From JANXZS01 sp963797255 (lineage in GTDB: Bacteria > Acidobacteriota > Terriglobia > Terriglobales > Acidobacteriaceae): a DNA stretch of 64,000 nt. The notes beneath the pieces were generated by a model. The model was given only the letters and a program-made list of their open reading frames with translations, made no database searches and had not been told where the DNA came from. The stretch lies in NCBI GenBank assembly GCA_963797255.1, contig CAWCOV010000030.1, forward strand, positions 434,001 through 498,000, written 5' to 3'. The stretch's first letter is position 1. Each line of letters opens with the position of its first letter. This document shows positions 33,489 through 43,751 of the stretch, piece by piece. The position numbers and the translations under genes were made by a program.

Positions 33489-36142
33489 GTTGGATCAGGT
33501 TTCTTCGCCGCAAGCGCTCTGACGCCGAGTTGCAAGACGAGATCGAGACTTTTCTGACCGAAGAAACGGCTGACAACGTGGCGCGCGGAATGTCGCCCGA
33601 GGAGGCCCGGCGGCAGGCTCGCGTAAAGTTGGGCAACCCGCGAAAGGTGCGCGAATCAGTATGGGCGCAGAACTCGCCCCTGTTGTTGACGAATATCGCC
33701 CACGACTTGAAATATGCGTTTCGTACGTTGAGCCGCACCCCCGGATTCTCGATCATCGCGATTGCGGTCATGGCTCTGTGCATTGGGGCGGCCACATCTC
33801 TTTTCACAATTGTGCGCTCGGTTTTGCTGAGGCCACTTGCTTTCCGGGATCCCGAACGGCTGGTGATGGTGTATGAGCACAGTCGTGCGGGCGAGGCGAG
33901 TACGCTGGATTTCAGCTACAACCCGGTTGCACCAGCCGACTTTTACGACTGGCGCTCGAAGACGCACGGGTTTGAAGACATGGCAATCATGCGTTACGAC
34001 GGGTTCATCCTGACCGGTGACCGGGGCGAACTGCCGGAGACTGTCCGTGCAGTTGCGGGCTCATGGAATTTGTTTCCGCTCCTGGGCGTGCAGCCCGCGT
34101 TGGGCCGGGCATTTACTGAGTCGGAAGACCGACCTGGCAACACAGTTGTCATGCTGACGTGGAGCGTGTTCCAGAGGCGATTTGCCGGTGATGCGAAAAT
34201 TATAGGCCGTCAGATCCACCTCGACGGCAGCGCCTTCACGGTAGTCGGCGTGCTGCCTTCGTGGTTCAGTTATCCCGATGCCGGGATACAGTTGTGGGTT
34301 CCGTATCAAGCCAATACTACGCAGGAGTTCTTACAACATCACGACTACCACCAGAGTCAAGCGATAGCCCGGTTGCGTCCCGACGTCAGCCTTGAGACTG
34401 CGCTGGCGCAGGTGGGAGCAGTTCAGTACCAGCTACATCTGCAATACCCTCGCGACCCAGTGAACGAAGATGTGGCTCCGCGTGCGCTGAACGAGGATCT
34501 CGCCGGAAACGTAAAGAAGCCGCTAAAGTTAATGCTGAGCGCCGTCGGCTGCATGCTGCTGATCGGCTGGCTCAATGTCTCGAACCTACTGGTTGCGCGG
34601 GGTGCGGCGCGGCAAAAGGAAGTCGCGATCCGCAGCGCTCTCGGAGCGCAGCGTGCCACTTTGATTCGCGAGCAACTAACCGAAAGCGTGCTGATCTGCG
34701 TGGCCGGTGGATTAGGTGGCATTCTGCTGTCGGTACTTGCTACGAAGTTCCTCGCGCATGTGTGGAAGGACCTGCCCACCGCACAAAGCATTCACCTCGA
34801 CGGTGTTGTGATTGCGTTTGCGTGCGCGCTCATGTTTGCAGCGGCGCTGATCGCCGGATTGTTGCCCGCGCTCTCGACAACGGGCAAGACCTTGTTGAAA
34901 GCTTTGCAGACCTCCGCGCGCACGGGATCGACCAGCGTTTCGCGCACGGCGCTGCGAAAGTCGCTCCTCACGGCGGAGATTGGAATTACCGTGGTCTTGC
35001 TGGTAGCTGCGGGGCTGCTGCTCAAGAGCTTTCTGCGGCTGCGTTCAGCCGATGTGGGCTGTGTTACCGAAAACATGCTCACGCTGCAGTACAGCCTTCC
35101 AGACAAGAAATATGACACTCCGGAAAAGAAGAACGCGTTCAATGAAGCACTGCTGGAGCGAGTGAAAACCATTCCCGGGGTTCGCGCTGCTGCGTTGGGA
35201 AACACGCTTCCAGCTGCGGGATATTGGGGAGACAACGTATTTACAGTGAAGGAGCATCCTCCGCTGAATGCGGGCGAAAATCTGCCCGAGGGACTTGTGC
35301 GCTGGGCCGATCCAGGTTATTTCAGCGCCCTCGGTATCCCTCTTGTGAGTGGAAGGTTCTTCACAGAAGACGAGCGCGTTGCTCGATCGTACAAGGTGAT
35401 TGTGAGCCATCAACTTGTACGACAACACTTCCCGGGAGACAACCCGATCGGCAAGCACCTGCACGTGCCGGCGCATGTCCACGCGGGAGCGCCCGGCGAT
35501 GTGGATTACGAAATCGTGGGTGTGGTCGGCGACACCTTGTACCAAGTCGGCAAAGAGCCGAAGGCAACGATGTACTTCCCGCTCCTTGAAGGTGGAGGTA
35601 GCAATTCTCACATGCTTGCTGTGCATACTACGTCGGAGCCGCTACAGTTCTCCGTGACCGTGCAAAAGCAAATCGCTTTGCTCGATCCTGAGCTTCCGGT
35701 CTCGGATGTGCGCACCATGAACCAAATGATCGGCGAGTCCCTGGTCAATGCAAGCCTGAGCGCAACCCTGGTTCTTGCCTTCGCAGTCTTGTCGCTGCTT
35801 CTGGCTTCGGTCGGGTTGTACGGAGTGCTGTCCTACCTGACTACTCAGCGGACTTCGGAACTAGGCATCCGCATGGCGCTCGGCGCACAACGAGATCAGT
35901 TGTTGCAGTTGATGTTGATCGACGGTCTGCGGCCAGCGTTGTTCGGGCTCGGGCTCGGCCTGGTGATGAGCTTCGCGGCGACACGCATCTTTCAGTCAAT
36001 GCTTTTCGGAACGAAGCCTCTCGATCCCGTGGTTCTTTCCGCTGTGATTGCGACGCTGCTGGCGGTTGCGGTTCTGGCATGCCTCGCTCCAGCATGGCGC
36101 GCTTCTCGATTAGATCCAATGCAGGCGCTCAGAACGGAATAG
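33485..36142 (+). CDS. Acidobacterial duplicated orphan permease (FtsX/MacB-type ABC permease without ATPase)
   Basis: 885 residues from the ATG at 33485, set by the perfect AAGGAGG upstream. The order is a permease prefix domain (residues 1-75, FLRRKRSDAELQDEIETFL), a first transmembrane helix near residue 90, a periplasmic MacB-type domain (about 120-330), an FtsX block (about 340-480), a second periplasmic domain, and a second FtsX block at the C-terminus ending RLDPMQALRTE. Such double-FtsX permeases, usually beside a PadR gene and with no ATPase gene, are a hallmark of Acidobacteria. By relation to MacB they may be mechanotransmission complexes for export or lipoprotein release, but their partner ATPase is unknown. 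None is in this window. Confidence 0.93.
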   Translation: MSWIRFLRRKRSDAELQDEIETFLTEETADNVARGMSPEEARRQARVKLGNPRKVRESVWAQNSPLLLTNIAHDLKYAFRTLSRTPGFSIIAIAVMALCIGAATSLFTIVRSVLLRPLAFRDPERLVMVYEHSRAGEASTLDFSYNPVAPADFYDWRSKTHGFEDMAIMRYDGFILTGDRGELPETVRAVAGSWNLFPLLGVQPALGRAFTESEDRPGNTVVMLTWSVFQRRFAGDAKIIGRQIHLDGSAFTVVGVLPSWFSYPDAGIQLWVPYQANTTQEFLQHHDYHQSQAIARLRPDVSLETALAQVGAVQYQLHLQYPRDPVNEDVAPRALNEDLAGNVKKPLKLMLSAVGCMLLIGWLNVSNLLVARGAARQKEVAIRSALGAQRATLIREQLTESVLICVAGGLGGILLSVLATKFLAHVWKDLPTAQSIHLDGVVIAFACALMFAAALIAGLLPALSTTGKTLLKALQTSARTGSTSVSRTALRKSLLTAEIGITVVLLVAAGLLLKSFLRLRSADVGCVTENMLTLQYSLPDKKYDTPEKKNAFNEALLERVKTIPGVRAAALGNTLPAAGYWGDNVFTVKEHPPLNAGENLPEGLVRWADPGYFSALGIPLVSGRFFTEDERVARSYKVIVSHQLVRQHFPGDNPIGKHLHVPAHVHAGAPGDVDYEIVGVVGDTLYQVGKEPKATMYFPLLEGGGSNSHMLAVHTTSEPLQFSVTVQKQIALLDPELPVSDVRTMNQMIGESLVNASLSATLVLAFAVLSLLLASVGLYGVLSYLTTQRTSELGIRMALGAQRDQLLQLMLIDGLRPALFGLGLGLVMSFAATRIFQSMLFGTKPLDPVVLSAVIATLLAVAVLACLAPAWRASRLDPMQALRTE

Positions 36143-36254
36143 CACCGGGCGACAGGGTGCCTCAAAATCGCGGGAGCAGTCACCGAGCCCAGGGTCTGAA
36201 CCGGCATTGGTCCAGAGCTTACAACTGATTGAAGGGCTTGGTTTTGAGGGGGTT

Positions 36255-36331
<77 letters not shown>

Positions 36332-36486
36332 TAACCATAGTAACAACGCAGAGGGGGTGGGTCAAACCGCTCATGTGCATAACCGGATGGCCGCGAAGGT
36401 CACTTCGCGATTTAGACCAGTCACTGTTTCAGAGCCAAAAGTGATCTATCGGCGCACTCAACCATCCGTCATTCGCAGAAACTGAT

Positions 36487-37155
36487 TTAACGATAGACCC
36501 GACGCAGCAGATCCAGAATTTCCGTTGGTTCGGGGCGAACCCTGAAGTCGGCGTGAGCCTCGGCAAAGAGAATCGTCCCACCGCGATCGACCACATATGT
36601 GGCAGGCAGCGGCAATGTCCAACTCTCATCGCCGTTAACAAAAGGCACGTTCACCAGGATGCTGCGGTAATACTGCTGGTGATATTCGGGCACCTGGTAC
36701 ATCAGTCCAAACTTCTCTGCGACAGAGCAGCCTGAATCGGTGAGCAGAGGGAAGGGAAGAGAGTGTTGCCCGGCGGTGAAATCATTTTGTCGCACTGTCT
36801 GCGGCGAGATCGCTACCATCAGCGCGCCAATTTCGCGTAGTTGAGGATAGATGCCACGCCATGCCTCAAGTTCAGTAACGCAATAGGGACACCAGCGGCC
36901 GCGGAAAAAGTCAATCACCAGTGGGCCAAGCGCCAGAAGATCGGAACTATTGACCATCGGCCCGGTGGAGTCGGGCAGAGAAAATGCTGGAGCCTTTGCA
37001 CCAACACGCAGAATCCGGTCTTCCGCCCCCGACCGAAACAGATCGGTGACAGCCTTCTCGCTTACCTCCAGCCGCTCGGGCTGAACCAGCAGCCGTGTAT
37101 TTGCTGTGATCTCGTCGAGTTGGTCCTGCAGGTTCAACACATTCTCCATGACCAT
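36487..37155 (-). CDS. Peroxiredoxin/AhpC-TSA-like thioredoxin-fold protein
   Basis: 222 residues. A helical N-terminal third (residues 1-50) precedes a thioredoxin fold: VGAKAPAFSLPDSTGPMV, then FFRGRWCPYCVTELEAW with the redox pair in CPYC, then LPATYVVDRGGTILF. The GRWCPYC signature places it with the AhpC/TSA redoxin proteins that reduce peroxides using thiols. No signal peptide, so cytoplasmic. It is followed by ffh on the same strand upstream, 27 bases apart, which suggests joint transcription from ffh. GAGGGG lies eight bases before the start. Confidence 0.87.
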   Translation of the reverse strand: MVMENVLNLQDQLDEITANTRLLVQPERLEVSEKAVTDLFRSGAEDRILRVGAKAPAFSLPDSTGPMVNSSDLLALGPLVIDFFRGRWCPYCVTELEAWRGIYPQLREIGALMVAISPQTVRQNDFTAGQHSLPFPLLTDSGCSVAEKFGLMYQVPEYHQQYYRSILVNVPFVNGDESWTLPLPATYVVDRGGTILFAEAHADFRVRPEPTEILDLLRRVYR

Positions 37156-37182
37156 GAACCCATCCCCTCTTCGTCGTGCGCC

Positions 37183-38562
37183 TTAGCGGCCCATCCCTCG
37201 CATGCCACCCATGGTTCCCATCAGGCGGCGTTGCAATGCGCCGCCTTTTCCGGCGGATTTGAACATCTTTCTCATTTGCGCGTACTGGCGCAAGAGTTGA
37301 TTCACTTCCTGCACGGTTGTTCCCGATCCGCGGGCGATACGTTTGCGACGATTTCCAGAGATGATCTCGTGGTTGTTGCGTTCTTTCGGCGTCATGGAGT
37401 TAATAATCGCCTCCACACGCGTGAACTGATTTTCATCCACTTGATCTGCCATTTGCTGGATCCCCTGGAAGGGCCCAACAGAAGGCAGCATCTTCATAAT
37501 GCTCTGCAGCGAGCCAAGCTTGCGTATTTGGCGCAGCTGATCACGAAAATCTTCCAGCGAAAAGCCGTCACCGGAGAGAGCCTTCTTCGCAAAATCCTCC
37601 GACTTCTTTTTGTCGAGCGTCTCTTCCGCGCGCTCGATCAGCGTCATAATGTCGCCCATCCCAAGAATGCGTCCGACAATGCGGTCCGGATGGAATGGCT
37701 CAAACGCGCTCGGCTTCTCGCCTGTTCCGATGAACTTCACCGGCTGGCCGGTAACCTGTCGAATGGACAGGGCTGCGCCGCCGCGTGCATCTCCATCCAT
37801 CTTGGTGAGAATAATTCCGGTAAGGGCGAGCTTCTTGTGGAACTCATCCGCAGACCGGACCGCGTCCTGCCCCGTCATCGCGTCGGCTACGAACAGAATC
37901 TCCTGGGGATTCAGCAGTGCCTTGAGCTTCTGCATCTCCTCCATCAGCTGCTCGTCCACGTGCAGGCGCCCGGCCGTATCCACGATCAGGGTGTCGCAGC
38001 CGGAGTTCACCGCCTCTCGGCGCGCCTCTTTAGCCAGGCGTTCCACCAGTGCTGTCCCTGCCGACTCTCCCTTTGTGTCGCCTTCGTAAAGACTCGCCTT
38101 GATGGATCCTGCAACCACTCTCAGCTGTTCGCGAGCAGCGGGGCGGTAAACGTCGACCGATACAAGCATCGGCCTGTGGCCACCCTTCTGCAGCCATGCG
38201 GCCAGCTTGCCGGAAGTCGTGGTTTTACCAGATCCTTGCAGTCCAGCCATTAAAATTACGGTCGGCGGCCGCGAGGCGAATTGGAAACGCGCCGTGTCCT
38301 TGCCCAGCAGCGTCATCAGCTCATCGCGCACGATTTTGATGACCTGTTCACCTGGAGAGAGAGCCGTCATGACTTCCTGCCCGACTGCTTTCGCCCGGAT
38401 GTGCTCAACCAACTCCTTGACGACGTTCAGGTTAACGTCAGCTTCGAGCAACGCGACGCGGATTTCGCGCAGGGCTTCGCCTATGTTCTCCTCGGTGATA
38501 ATGCCCTGACCGCGAAGATTCTTGAACGCCCGCTGCAGCTTTTCGGAAAGATTCTCAAACAT
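37183..38562 (-). CDS. ffh: Signal recognition particle protein Ffh (SRP54)
   Basis: 459 residues, the usual length. Ffh with 4.5S RNA binds signal sequences on the ribosome and docks with FtsY. The N domain comes first, then the G domain with GLQGSGKTTTSGKLA, DTAGRLHVDEQL, TKMDGDARGG and the GTGEKPSAFEPFHPDRIVGRILGMGD closing region. The methionine-rich M domain begins after about residue 325 and the chain ends MGTMGGMRGMGR. I did not find a 4.5S RNA gene nearby. A 470-codon open frame lies opposite it; that is treated as a shadow. Confidence 0.97.
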   Translation of the reverse strand: MFENLSEKLQRAFKNLRGQGIITEENIGEALREIRVALLEADVNLNVVKELVEHIRAKAVGQEVMTALSPGEQVIKIVRDELMTLLGKDTARFQFASRPPTVILMAGLQGSGKTTTSGKLAAWLQKGGHRPMLVSVDVYRPAAREQLRVVAGSIKASLYEGDTKGESAGTALVERLAKEARREAVNSGCDTLIVDTAGRLHVDEQLMEEMQKLKALLNPQEILFVADAMTGQDAVRSADEFHKKLALTGIILTKMDGDARGGAALSIRQVTGQPVKFIGTGEKPSAFEPFHPDRIVGRILGMGDIMTLIERAEETLDKKKSEDFAKKALSGDGFSLEDFRDQLRQIRKLGSLQSIMKMLPSVGPFQGIQQMADQVDENQFTRVEAIINSMTPKERNNHEIISGNRRKRIARGSGTTVQEVNQLLRQYAQMRKMFKSAGKGGALQRRLMGTMGGMRGMGR

Positions 38563-38702
38563 AATTGTCAGCCTTTAGTTTAACAGTGGTATTGGCCGCA
38601 AGTCCGCTCGAGACCGCGTCATAATGCCTGTTTCCGCGGCTACTTGTCTTCAGAAGAGCAAATAGCGGGAATCCATGCCTGCGTCTTCCCGAACAGGGGT
38701 CC

Positions 38703-39680
38703 CTACCAGCGATCGTGCACGTGGGGACGGATGCGCCGCTCGTAAATTGCCCTGACCGCCGCCATCGTCTCGGACGTAAGGGGAGGCAGATCTGAAGCCC
38801 GGCAGTTCTCGCTTACCTGTTCCGCCCGCTTGCCACCCGGAATGGCGCAGCTTACCGCGTCGAACATCAATATCCAGCGCAGCGCAAACTCAGACATGCT
38901 CACGCCCGCAGGCAACAGGTCTTTTATTTCCCGCACTGCGTCCAGCGCTTTGTCGTAGTTCACGCCGGAAAACGTTTCTCCTACATTGAAGGCCTCGCCG
39001 TGCCGGTTGAAGTTCCGATGATCGTCAGCAGGGAATTGCGAGTCACGCCGAAGTTTCCCCGTCAGCAAGCCGCTCGCCAGTGGCACACGTGCCAGCACTC
39101 CCACTTTGCGAAGCTTTGCCTGCTCGAAGAAAAGCCCAGCCGGCCGCTGACGGAAAATATTGAAGATGATTTGCACCGTCTGAACGTTGGTGTACTCCAT
39201 CGCCTTTATCGCTTCTTCAATCCTCTCCACGCTCACGCCGTAGTAACGAATCTTTCCGGCCTCCACTAATCCATCCAGCGCGTCAAACACCTCGGGCATG
39301 TAGTACACATCCGTCGGCGGACAGTGGAGCTGCAGCAAATCCAGACAGCCCGTCCCCAGATTCTTCAGGCTGCGCTCGACAAACGGTGTCAGATTCTTGT
39401 AGCCCTCAGCCGCGTGCGGATTCAATCGGCGTCCCGCTTTGGTGGCAATGATGATCTCTTCCTTACGCTCCCGCTTGATCTGCGCACAGAGCCGTTCGCT
39501 CCGACCATCTCCATACACATCCGCAGTATCAAGAAAATTCACTCCGCGATCGATTGCCTGCCGCAAGGCCTGCAGCGATTCCGAATCGTCAACCTCGCCC
39601 CATGAGCCGCCGATAGCCCACGTTCCGAAGCTGATTTCAGACACCTTCCATCCCGTGCGGCCAAGAGTGCGATAGTTCAT
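38703..39680 (-). CDS. Aldo/keto reductase
   Basis: 325 residues, a complete NADPH-dependent AKR barrel. The catalytic tetrad is Asp51 and Tyr56 (DTADVYGDG), Lys81 (IATKAG) and His119 (LQLHCPP). The C-terminal part carries ALRWILMFDAVSCAIPGGKRAEQV, a cofactor-binding region. The sequence resembles the group of sugar- and general aldehyde-reducing AKRs; the natural substrate is not evident. It is transcribed alone, upstream of ffh by 140 bases on the same strand, and divergent from the VWFA gene. Confidence 0.92.
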   Translation of the reverse strand: MNYRTLGRTGWKVSEISFGTWAIGGSWGEVDDSESLQALRQAIDRGVNFLDTADVYGDGRSERLCAQIKRERKEEIIIATKAGRRLNPHAAEGYKNLTPFVERSLKNLGTGCLDLLQLHCPPTDVYYMPEVFDALDGLVEAGKIRYYGVSVERIEEAIKAMEYTNVQTVQIIFNIFRQRPAGLFFEQAKLRKVGVLARVPLASGLLTGKLRRDSQFPADDHRNFNRHGEAFNVGETFSGVNYDKALDAVREIKDLLPAGVSMSEFALRWILMFDAVSCAIPGGKRAEQVSENCRASDLPPLTSETMAAVRAIYERRIRPHVHDRW

Positions 39681-39815
39681 AGTGATTCGGTCTCCCGCAA
39701 CAGACTACACTGCGCACATTCCGAATGAAGAATTCGCTTCGATACTCGAGTTATAGTGCAGGGCTTAGGGCTCTTTTCACGGTGTAAGATTGCCCCACGA
39801 CTCGGGGTCAGAGTA

Positions 39816-41531
39816 ATGAGATTGGTTGACAAGAAGGTTGTTGTACTTTTCGCTCTTACATTTTTGGCCGATGCAAGCGTTGTGGTGTCACAGACGGTGC
39901 CCGAGCAAGCCCCGCCGGCTGCGCCGCCCACCACGTTGCGCACCGAAGTCCGATTGGTGGTTGTCGACGTAATGGTTGTCGATAAGAATGGCGCTCCCGT
40001 GAAAGGCCTCAAGGCCGAAGACTTTGTTCTCAAAGAAGACAAAATTGCCCAGAAAATAGCCAGCCTGGACGATCACACCGGGACCAGCGAGGCAACCTCC
40101 GTGGTCAAGCCAGTGGTCTCTGAAGCAGGAACAACCGTACTCACGAACAAGCCGGTCAATGCACCGACAGTGTGGAATGTGCTGCTGGTGGATCTGTTGA
40201 ATACCGACATCGCAAGCCAGGCACTCATGCGCAAACAGGTACAGCAGTTTGTGAAAAGCCTGCCACCCGGCCAGCCTCTGGCACTAGTAGCCATGCGCGG
40301 TCAACTGAAGTTGCTGGTGCCATTTCATGGTGGAGCCGGATCGATTGACAAGATCCTGACTACGAGCGCGATGTCTCCTGCACCGTCACCTTTGTTAGAC
40401 ATCTACAACTCCGACGACGAAGCGTTACTCGGAAAGATGATTTCAAATGGGGCGATGTTGAACGCAACGGTGAACGCCAGGGATGCCGTTGAAGTGGGGA
40501 AAGTCGCGCAGCGGGTGCAAACTACGCTTCTCTCCTTCGGCGGGTTGGCGAATTGGCTTGGCAAATATCATGGGCGAAAGAATGTCTACTGGCTCTCCTC
40601 TGGATTTCCGTTGCAGGTGGAACCCTCTGGTGCAATGGGCGACAATCCCGCGAATAAAAGCAATCTCGCCGCGGAGTTGTTGCTGATGCAACAGGCAACG
40701 GATAAGGAGTTGGAAAGTGCACGTGTCGCTATCTATCCGATTGATGTGCGGGGAGTCATCGGTGGTGAGATACCCGGTGTGGATAGTTCCGATACAAGCG
40801 GTGGATTGTTTGTGAACAACCCGCAAGCCCTCGCCGCACAAGAGGGTAAATACGATCGAAGGACGGCGTCAGAACAGGGTGAAATGCTGGACATCGCCCA
40901 AGCCACCGGAGGCATTGCTCGATTCAACCACAACGATGTCGTAGGAATTCTCCGCGACGATTTCAATCAGAGTCAGAACTACTACACCATTTCCTATTCA
41001 CCTTCCAACACGAATTGGAATGGCAGCTATCGCCGTATCGATATCGCGCTTGAGCAGAAGGGATACCGCCTTGTGTATCGCCGCGGCTACTTCGCGCGAG
41101 ATCAACGTCCCGAGCCCATGCCGACAGTCGATGAGTTCACCCTGGCAATGAAGCACGGAGCGGCTCCAGAAACTGCCGTTCTCTTCTCCGCCAAATTGCA
41201 TAAGTCGGATAACACGGTGGACGTGGAATACGCCATCGATCCACAAACGTTGCAGTTCCGGCCGGAACCTTCCGGCAAGGAGCTAGCCGAAGTAGCCTGC
41301 GTGATCATTGAATACGACGCGGCGGGAAAGGTCATCGGCACGTCGCAGATCCAGGTGAGCGGCAAAGTCAGTCCTGAACAACGCGCGAACCTGCATTCGA
41401 TTGCGTTTCCAGCCCGGCAGAGTGTCCCTCTCAAGCCCGGAGCAGCGACGCTTGCACTCGGTGTCCGGGACCAATCAACAGGGCGATTCGGAAATCTCGA
41501 AGTAGCCCTCGCCTCGCCAACTGCGAAGTAA
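39816..41531 (+). CDS. Exported VWFA-related protein (acidobacterial type)
   Basis: 571 residues from the ATG at 39816; an upstream in-frame start at 39756 adds 20 residues without signal character. A signal peptide (residues 1-26) is followed by a Pro-rich linker and a domain starting TEVRLVVVDVMVVDKNGAPVKGL, the usual opening of the VWFA-related acidobacterial family. The VWA core (about residues 110-330) has the metal-site position filled by VDLLNT in place of DxSxS, so the metal-ion adhesion site is probably degenerate. A beta-rich C-terminal region follows. Likely secreted and protein-binding; no enzyme motif. It converges with the beta-lactamase-like gene 15 bases later. Confidence 0.85.
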   Translation: MRLVDKKVVVLFALTFLADASVVVSQTVPEQAPPAAPPTTLRTEVRLVVVDVMVVDKNGAPVKGLKAEDFVLKEDKIAQKIASLDDHTGTSEATSVVKPVVSEAGTTVLTNKPVNAPTVWNVLLVDLLNTDIASQALMRKQVQQFVKSLPPGQPLALVAMRGQLKLLVPFHGGAGSIDKILTTSAMSPAPSPLLDIYNSDDEALLGKMISNGAMLNATVNARDAVEVGKVAQRVQTTLLSFGGLANWLGKYHGRKNVYWLSSGFPLQVEPSGAMGDNPANKSNLAAELLLMQQATDKELESARVAIYPIDVRGVIGGEIPGVDSSDTSGGLFVNNPQALAAQEGKYDRRTASEQGEMLDIAQATGGIARFNHNDVVGILRDDFNQSQNYYTISYSPSNTNWNGSYRRIDIALEQKGYRLVYRRGYFARDQRPEPMPTVDEFTLAMKHGAAPETAVLFSAKLHKSDNTVDVEYAIDPQTLQFRPEPSGKELAEVACVIIEYDAAGKVIGTSQIQVSGKVSPEQRANLHSIAFPARQSVPLKPGAATLALGVRDQSTGRFGNLEVALASPTAK

Positions 41532-41546
41532 TTGCATGCGACTACG

Positions 41547-42959
41547 CTATTGCGACGGCATTACCAGGTATTGTTCGATCATTCCGTCTGGCATTTCAAA
41601 CATTGTGACCGTCAATTGTTGTGTGGCGAAGGCAACACGGTACGCTCGAAATGTCATTCCTCCGCGCAGGGAAGTGCGAATCTGCCGGAAGCTTAGCGGA
41701 TTTCCCAAAGGCTTCAAACTCTGTGAGAAATCCTGCAAAGCCTCTTCGCTGAAGTATGTATTGCAATTCGGAGTGAACAGCGCGCGATCAATCTTGCCGT
41801 CCTGCAATCCGGCAAAAATTGCGGCGGCTTTCGCTTCACTCTCGGATGTATCTGATCCGCCGCGATTCAATATCAAGTTGCCAATCTGGCGACCGATCGT
41901 GCTGGCCGCGGAGACTGCATCCTGATTCGTAAGCACCGCCACTGCCGCCTTCTCATCGGCATAAACAATATTCTCGGATACAAAGCCCGATACTTCGCCG
42001 GAGTGCTCCAACTCCAGGTGTCCATCGCGTTTACTGACATCCAGCCCGAGCGCGTAATGAGTCGAACCGCCGTCCTTCAACTTCACTTCGTCGAACATCT
42101 GCTCATACGAAGCCGGCTGCATCAGCGATCGATTGATCAGGCTTATGTCCCACAACGCCAGGTCGTACGCCGGCATCGCAAGCTCTCCAGCCGCGAACAT
42201 CCAGCCTTTTCCTTCTTTGGGCGCAAGGCGGAGCGGCCCCAGCGCGTGACGATAATAGCCGGTTGCATCCGCAGTTGTAAGGCGCGCTTCGTCCGAGTTG
42301 TAAACCGACTTCATGTCCAGCGGCGTGAAGACGCGCATCTGTAGAAACCGCATGAGTGGCATCCCACTCACCTTTTCGATAACCAGTCCGGCTATCACGT
42401 AATTGGTATTTGAGTATTGCCACTTCGTTCCAGGATCGAAATCGAGTGACTTCTTCGCCCACTGATTCAGGATCTCGTCGGCCGTAACATCCTTCAGCAT
42501 CGGGAACATCACGTAGTCCTGCGGCCAAAAGTCCTGGTAGCCGGAGGTGTGAGCCAGCAACATGCGCAGTGTCACTTCGTTTGCTCGCGTCAGCTCTGGC
42601 AAATACTTCGACACAGGATCATCCAATTTAAGCTTGCCATCCTGTTGCAACATCAGGATGGCCGTCGCAGTAAATTGTTTGCTGATGGATCCAATGGAAT
42701 AGCGCATTGCGGGCGTGGCCGGCAACGGAGGTTCAAGTCTCGCGAACCCGTAGGCATGCGTGTACGCAACCTTGCCATCTTTCACGATTGCGATCGAAGC
42801 AGAGGGTACCCCAGTCGTCTTCAACACCTGTTCCGCCGCCGCATCCACCTTGGTGCGAAGATCATCGGGCAGCGTGTTCACCGTCTGCGAATGCAGGGTC
42901 GAGACCAGGGCGGCAGACAAAACAAACGCGGGCAGACAGCTTCGGAAAAACTTCTTCAT
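41547..42959 (-). CDS. Exported serine beta-lactamase/esterase-like hydrolase
   Basis: 470 residues with a signal peptide (residues 1-25, ending STLHSQ). The penicillin-binding-protein fold carries all three motifs: Ser91-Ile-Ser-Lys94 (SISK), Tyr182-Ser-Asn (YSN) and a late HSGEVSG in the KTG position. The C-terminal 110 residues form an extra domain. Class C beta-lactamases, D-amino peptidases and EstB-type esterases share this fold, and the presence of an HxG third motif rather than KTG makes esterase or peptidase activity as likely as beta-lactam hydrolysis. Acts in the periplasm. Confidence 0.88.
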   Translation of the reverse strand: MKKFFRSCLPAFVLSAALVSTLHSQTVNTLPDDLRTKVDAAAEQVLKTTGVPSASIAIVKDGKVAYTHAYGFARLEPPLPATPAMRYSIGSISKQFTATAILMLQQDGKLKLDDPVSKYLPELTRANEVTLRMLLAHTSGYQDFWPQDYVMFPMLKDVTADEILNQWAKKSLDFDPGTKWQYSNTNYVIAGLVIEKVSGMPLMRFLQMRVFTPLDMKSVYNSDEARLTTADATGYYRHALGPLRLAPKEGKGWMFAAGELAMPAYDLALWDISLINRSLMQPASYEQMFDEVKLKDGGSTHYALGLDVSKRDGHLELEHSGEVSGFVSENIVYADEKAAVAVLTNQDAVSAASTIGRQIGNLILNRGGSDTSESEAKAAAIFAGLQDGKIDRALFTPNCNTYFSEEALQDFSQSLKPLGNPLSFRQIRTSLRGGMTFRAYRVAFATQQLTVTMFEMPDGMIEQYLVMPSQ

Positions 42960-43106
42960 CTTGAAAAACTCCGACAGAATCCTGCAATCAGCTTAGTGCA
43001 TTCTTCTTTCGTCATGAAACGAAAGCTCCGCCGGAGTGGCATTGTTCTGTTAGTCTCTCCGAAGTTGCCGCGACACTAAGATCGCCAGCGACTTGGATTG
43101 GAAATA

Positions 43107-43724
43107 ATGGGAATAGAGCGACTGCTCGACGGATACCGGCGCTTCCATCGCCACATATTTCCCCACCGCCGGGAACACTTCCATCTTTTATCGGACCGGC
43201 AGGCCCCAGACGTGCTCTTCCTTACCTGTGCCGATTCTCGAGTCGTTCCCGACCTCATCCTTCAAACAGAGCCCGGCGATCTTTTCATCTGCCGCAATGT
43301 CGGAAACATCGTGCCTCCCAGTGGCGAGCTTCCTGGAGGCGTCACGGCCACGATTGAGTACGCCGTTCAGGTCCTCAAGGTGAAACACATCATTATTTGC
43401 GGGCATTCGGATTGTGGCGCTATTAAGGCCGCGCTCAATAGGGAGTCGCTTGCCACACTTCCGCATGCCGGTGTGTGGCTCCGGTATCTCGAAAGTGCCT
43501 GGAAGTACCTCGATAACGCAAAGCGCGACCCGGAGGCGGAGTTGCTCGCGCTCATCCACGCCAATGTCATCGCTCAACTTGAGAATCTAAAGACCCATCC
43601 CGAAGTAGCTGCCGCCCTTGCGCGTCAGTCGCTGGAACTCCACGGCTGGTTTTATGACATCCTCACAGGGACCATCGAGACCTATGATCCGGCCGAAGGG
43701 AAGTTCCGTCCATTCGACGTCTAG
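43107..43724 (+). CDS. Beta-class carbonic anhydrase
   Basis: 205 residues from the ATG at 43107. Zinc is held by Cys41, His100 and Cys103 (CADSR and CGHSDCG), with the Asp43-Arg45 pair of active beta-carbonic anhydrases. The enzyme interconverts CO2 and bicarbonate in the cytoplasm. It diverges from the beta-lactamase-like gene across about 150 bases and converges with the MFS gene, 27 bases apart. Confidence 0.94.
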   Translation: MGIERLLDGYRRFHRHIFPHRREHFHLLSDRQAPDVLFLTCADSRVVPDLILQTEPGDLFICRNVGNIVPPSGELPGGVTATIEYAVQVLKVKHIIICGHSDCGAIKAALNRESLATLPHAGVWLRYLESAWKYLDNAKRDPEAELLALIHANVIAQLENLKTHPEVAAALARQSLELHGWFYDILTGTIETYDPAEGKFRPFDV

Positions 43725-43751
43725 CGCCGTGGCATTACTGTTTCCTCGGCC

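Noticed and set aside
36841..38253. 470-codon open frame opposite ffh
   Set aside because: It lies fully inside the clear ffh gene on the other strand, has no known motif and no ribosome-binding site; high-GC genes often leave long open antisense frames.
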